9,508 nt of DNA, taken from assembly GCA_021802225.1 (NCBI GenBank), contig JAKAAS010000037.1:1-9508 (forward strand), written 5' to 3'. Below the pieces are notes generated by a model that saw nothing but the letters and a program-made list of their open reading frames with translations, made no database searches and was not told the DNA's origin. The stretch comes from Bacillota bacterium (GTDB lineage Bacteria; Bacillota_E; Sulfobacillia; Sulfobacillales; Sulfobacillaceae). Positions 8,395 through 9,508 of this stretch are shown here, piece after piece (position 1 is the first letter of the stretch; each line of letters begins with the position of its first letter). A program made the position numbers and the translations under genes.

Positions 8395-8612
8395 TGGAGG
8401 CGGCTCACAATTTGGTGTCCCCAGGGCAGGCGCCACACAAGGTAAAGCGTGGTCAGGCTCACGGTGACGACGAAGGCCCACGCAAACTGCCTTTCCATTC
8501 GCCGCTCCTGGGCGGCTCTTTTAAGGTCCGCACGCGACGCCCCCCCGGGGTCACCCGGTGCGGCGCTCACGCCCCGTTGCCGGCGTCTGCGCGACAATTC
8601 CGGTGTCGCCAT
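8391..8612 (-). CDS. Small arginine-rich single-span membrane protein, unknown function
   Basis: This minus-strand frame encodes 73 residues. The N-terminal 42 are hydrophilic and very arginine-rich, including RRRRQR at about 8-13, with a Pro/Gly-rich section at 19-25. One hydrophobic helix follows (about 43-62) and then an 11-residue tail. By the positive-inside rule the N-terminus should be cytoplasmic. The ATG is at 8612-8610, with AGGAGG (8626-8621) 8 nt upstream on the same strand; a TTG at 8618 is too close to that site. I recognise no family; there is no coiled coil after the helix, as FtsL/FtsB-like proteins would have. It converges with the HAD gene and diverges from rapZ. A seven-base C/G homopolymer (8540-8546) lies in frame. 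The strong ribosome site and clean membrane segment argue that it is real. Confidence 0.6.
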   Translation of the reverse strand: MATPELSRRRRQRGVSAAPGDPGGASRADLKRAAQERRMERQFAWAFVVTVSLTTLYLVWRLPWGHQIVSRLH

Positions 8613-8653
8613 GGGCAATGCCTCCTATAAAAACCTCTTTTACAGTCTTTATT

Positions 8654-8681
8654 CGACACAGGGTGCGAATTTCCTGTGTCG
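8654..8681. promoter_or_regulatory. Perfect 9-bp dyad between the divergent small gene and rapZ
   Basis: CGACACAGG (8654-8662) and CCTGTGTCG (8673-8681) are exact reverse complements separated by 10 nt. Flanking ATT (8651-8653) and AAT (8685-8687) extend the symmetry if a 3-nt bulge is allowed. No U-run follows on either strand, so it is not a standard intrinsic terminator. It sits in the 165-nt region between the divergent starts at 8612 and 8778, where it could be an operator for either gene or a hairpin in the rapZ 5' UTR. I found no convincing -35/-10 pair for either gene. A weak minus-strand candidate (TTCGCA over the loop, TGTAAA near 8640, 19-bp spacer) would be covered by a protein bound here. 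Confidence 0.45.
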
Positions 8682-8777
8682 GGGAATGAAAATGTACAGG
8701 GCTGGCAGCATCTCTCGGGATTGTGGCCCATCAGTGCGCAGCGGGCCCGCGTGGTAAAGAAATATGGGGTGAGACAA

Positions 8778-9508
8778 TTGGAACAGGCACGTTTAGTGGT
8801 GATCACGGGATTGTCGGGGGCGGGCCGCAGCGAGGCGATGCGGGTCTTTGAGGACCTGGGCTATTTCTGTGTGGATAATCTCCCGCCCAATCTCATCAGC
8901 AAGTTTGCCGAACTGCTGCACAAGAGCCCCGAAGTCCGGGGAGCCGCGTTGGTGATGGACATCCGCGGAGGGGTTTTTTTTCACCAGCTGACGGAGTCCC
9001 TGCGTGAACTGGAAGTGGTGGCCCTGCCTTATCAGGTGCTCTACCTCGAGGCTGATGAAGAGACTTTGATCAGGCGCTATAAACTGTCCCGCCGCCGGCA
9101 TCCCCTCGAGGCGCAGGGCCGCCTGGTGGAAGCCTTGCGCAAGGAAAAACAGGCGCTGCAGGAATTGCGGGGCAAGGCTGATGTGGTCATCGACACTTCG
9201 GGGCTGACCCCGCTGCAACTCCGCCAGAGGATCTCCGATATTTTCCGGCTGGACCGGGGAGCGGCAGTGTTTCAGGTGCGCTTGGTCTCATTTGGGTTCA
9301 AGCACGGACTGCCTAAGGATGCTGACCTGGTCTTCGATGTGCGGTACCTGCCCAATCCCTACTACGTAGATGAGCTGCGCAGCAAAACGGGCAATGACCC
9401 AGCTGTGGACCAATATGTGATGCGATTCCCGCAGGCGAAGGAAACGCTGGCGCATCTCGAGAGTTTTTTGACATTTCTCATCCCCCAGTTCCAGCAGGTT
9501 GGGCAATA
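8778..9508 (+). CDS. rapZ: RapZ / YvcJ family nucleotide-binding protein (3' end beyond window)
   Basis: The first 243 codons are present and the gene continues past the window. RapZ proteins bind nucleotides through an N-terminal P-loop domain. In Escherichia coli RapZ is the RNase E adaptor for the small RNA GlmZ; in Bacillus subtilis YvcJ is nucleotide-binding and lies with yvcK and whiA. Seen: Walker A GLSGAGRS (11-18), in which arginine (R17) replaces the usual lysine; the family motif CVDNLPP (31-37); Walker B-like VMDIRGG (59-65); and the conserved C-terminal block from about 170 with GFKHGLPKDADLVFDVRYLP. The start is taken as TTG 8778, with GGGGTGA (8766-8772) 5 nt upstream. In-frame GTG codons at 8769 and 8751 are alternatives with poorer ribosome sites. 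An eight-T run (8974-8981) keeps the frame. Confidence 0.95.
   Translation, partial: MEQARLVVITGLSGAGRSEAMRVFEDLGYFCVDNLPPNLISKFAELLHKSPEVRGAALVMDIRGGVFFHQLTESLRELEVVALPYQVLYLEADEETLIRRYKLSRRRHPLEAQGRLVEALRKEKQALQELRGKADVVIDTSGLTPLQLRQRISDIFRLDRGAAVFQVRLVSFGFKHGLPKDADLVFDVRYLPNPYYVDELRSKTGNDPAVDQYVMRFPQAKETLAHLESFLTFLIPQFQQVGQ

Noticed and set aside
8654..8690. Intrinsic terminator at the dyad
   Set aside because: The stem is strong, but neither strand has a U-run after it.
8742..8749. CGGGCCCG palindrome upstream of rapZ
   Set aside because: An isolated 8-bp GC palindrome with no loop or partner, expected by chance in GC-rich DNA.
8394..8757. Plus-strand frames across the HAD-rapZ interval
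   Set aside because: They have no good ribosome site or domain and run antisense to the better-supported minus-strand gene or through the dyad.

Overview
The window looks like a chromosomal housekeeping segment from a moderately GC-rich member of the Bacillota. The basis is the gene families and their order (uvrB-uvrA-uvrC followed later by rapZ), the strong AGGAGG-type ribosome binding sites, the GTG/TTG starts and the extended -10 promoter. I could not assign a genus from the sequence alone. No mobile element, CRISPR array, rRNA or tRNA gene is visible.

Layout. Positions 2-100 hold the last 32 codons of a membrane protein gene whose end resembles FtsX. A TATAAT promoter follows at 118-123, then a leader of about 260 nt. 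That leader contains a possible 33-codon leader peptide (TTG start, strong AAAGGAGG site) ending 3 nt before uvrB. Next come the three genes of the bacterial excinuclease on the plus strand: uvrB (391-2406), uvrA (2399-5236, overlapping uvrB by 8 bp) and uvrC (5284-7194). The series continues with a small four-helix membrane protein of the YvlD/phage-holin-4 superfamily type (7253-7594) and a Cof-type HAD phosphatase (7573-8394) that overlaps it by 22 bp. The only minus-strand gene is a 73-residue arginine-rich single-span membrane protein (8391-8612). Its stop codon and the HAD stop codon are the two strands of one CTAG. A 165-nt divergent intergenic region with a perfect 9-bp dyad separates it from rapZ (8778 onwards, cut by the window end).

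How the genes work together. UvrA (damage-sensing ABC ATPase), UvrB (helicase-fold damage verifier) and UvrC (dual nuclease) form the complete dual-incision machinery of nucleotide excision repair. All have intact catalytic motifs and are tightly packed, so they are probably co-transcribed. The holin-like protein and the phosphatase appear to ride on the same transcript but have no evident link to repair. RapZ starts a separate unit, which in Bacillota usually continues into yvcK and whiA. No system that I can call new is present. The most curious elements are the possible leader peptide before uvrB, the uncharacterised small membrane protein with its shared stop site, and the dyad in front of rapZ.
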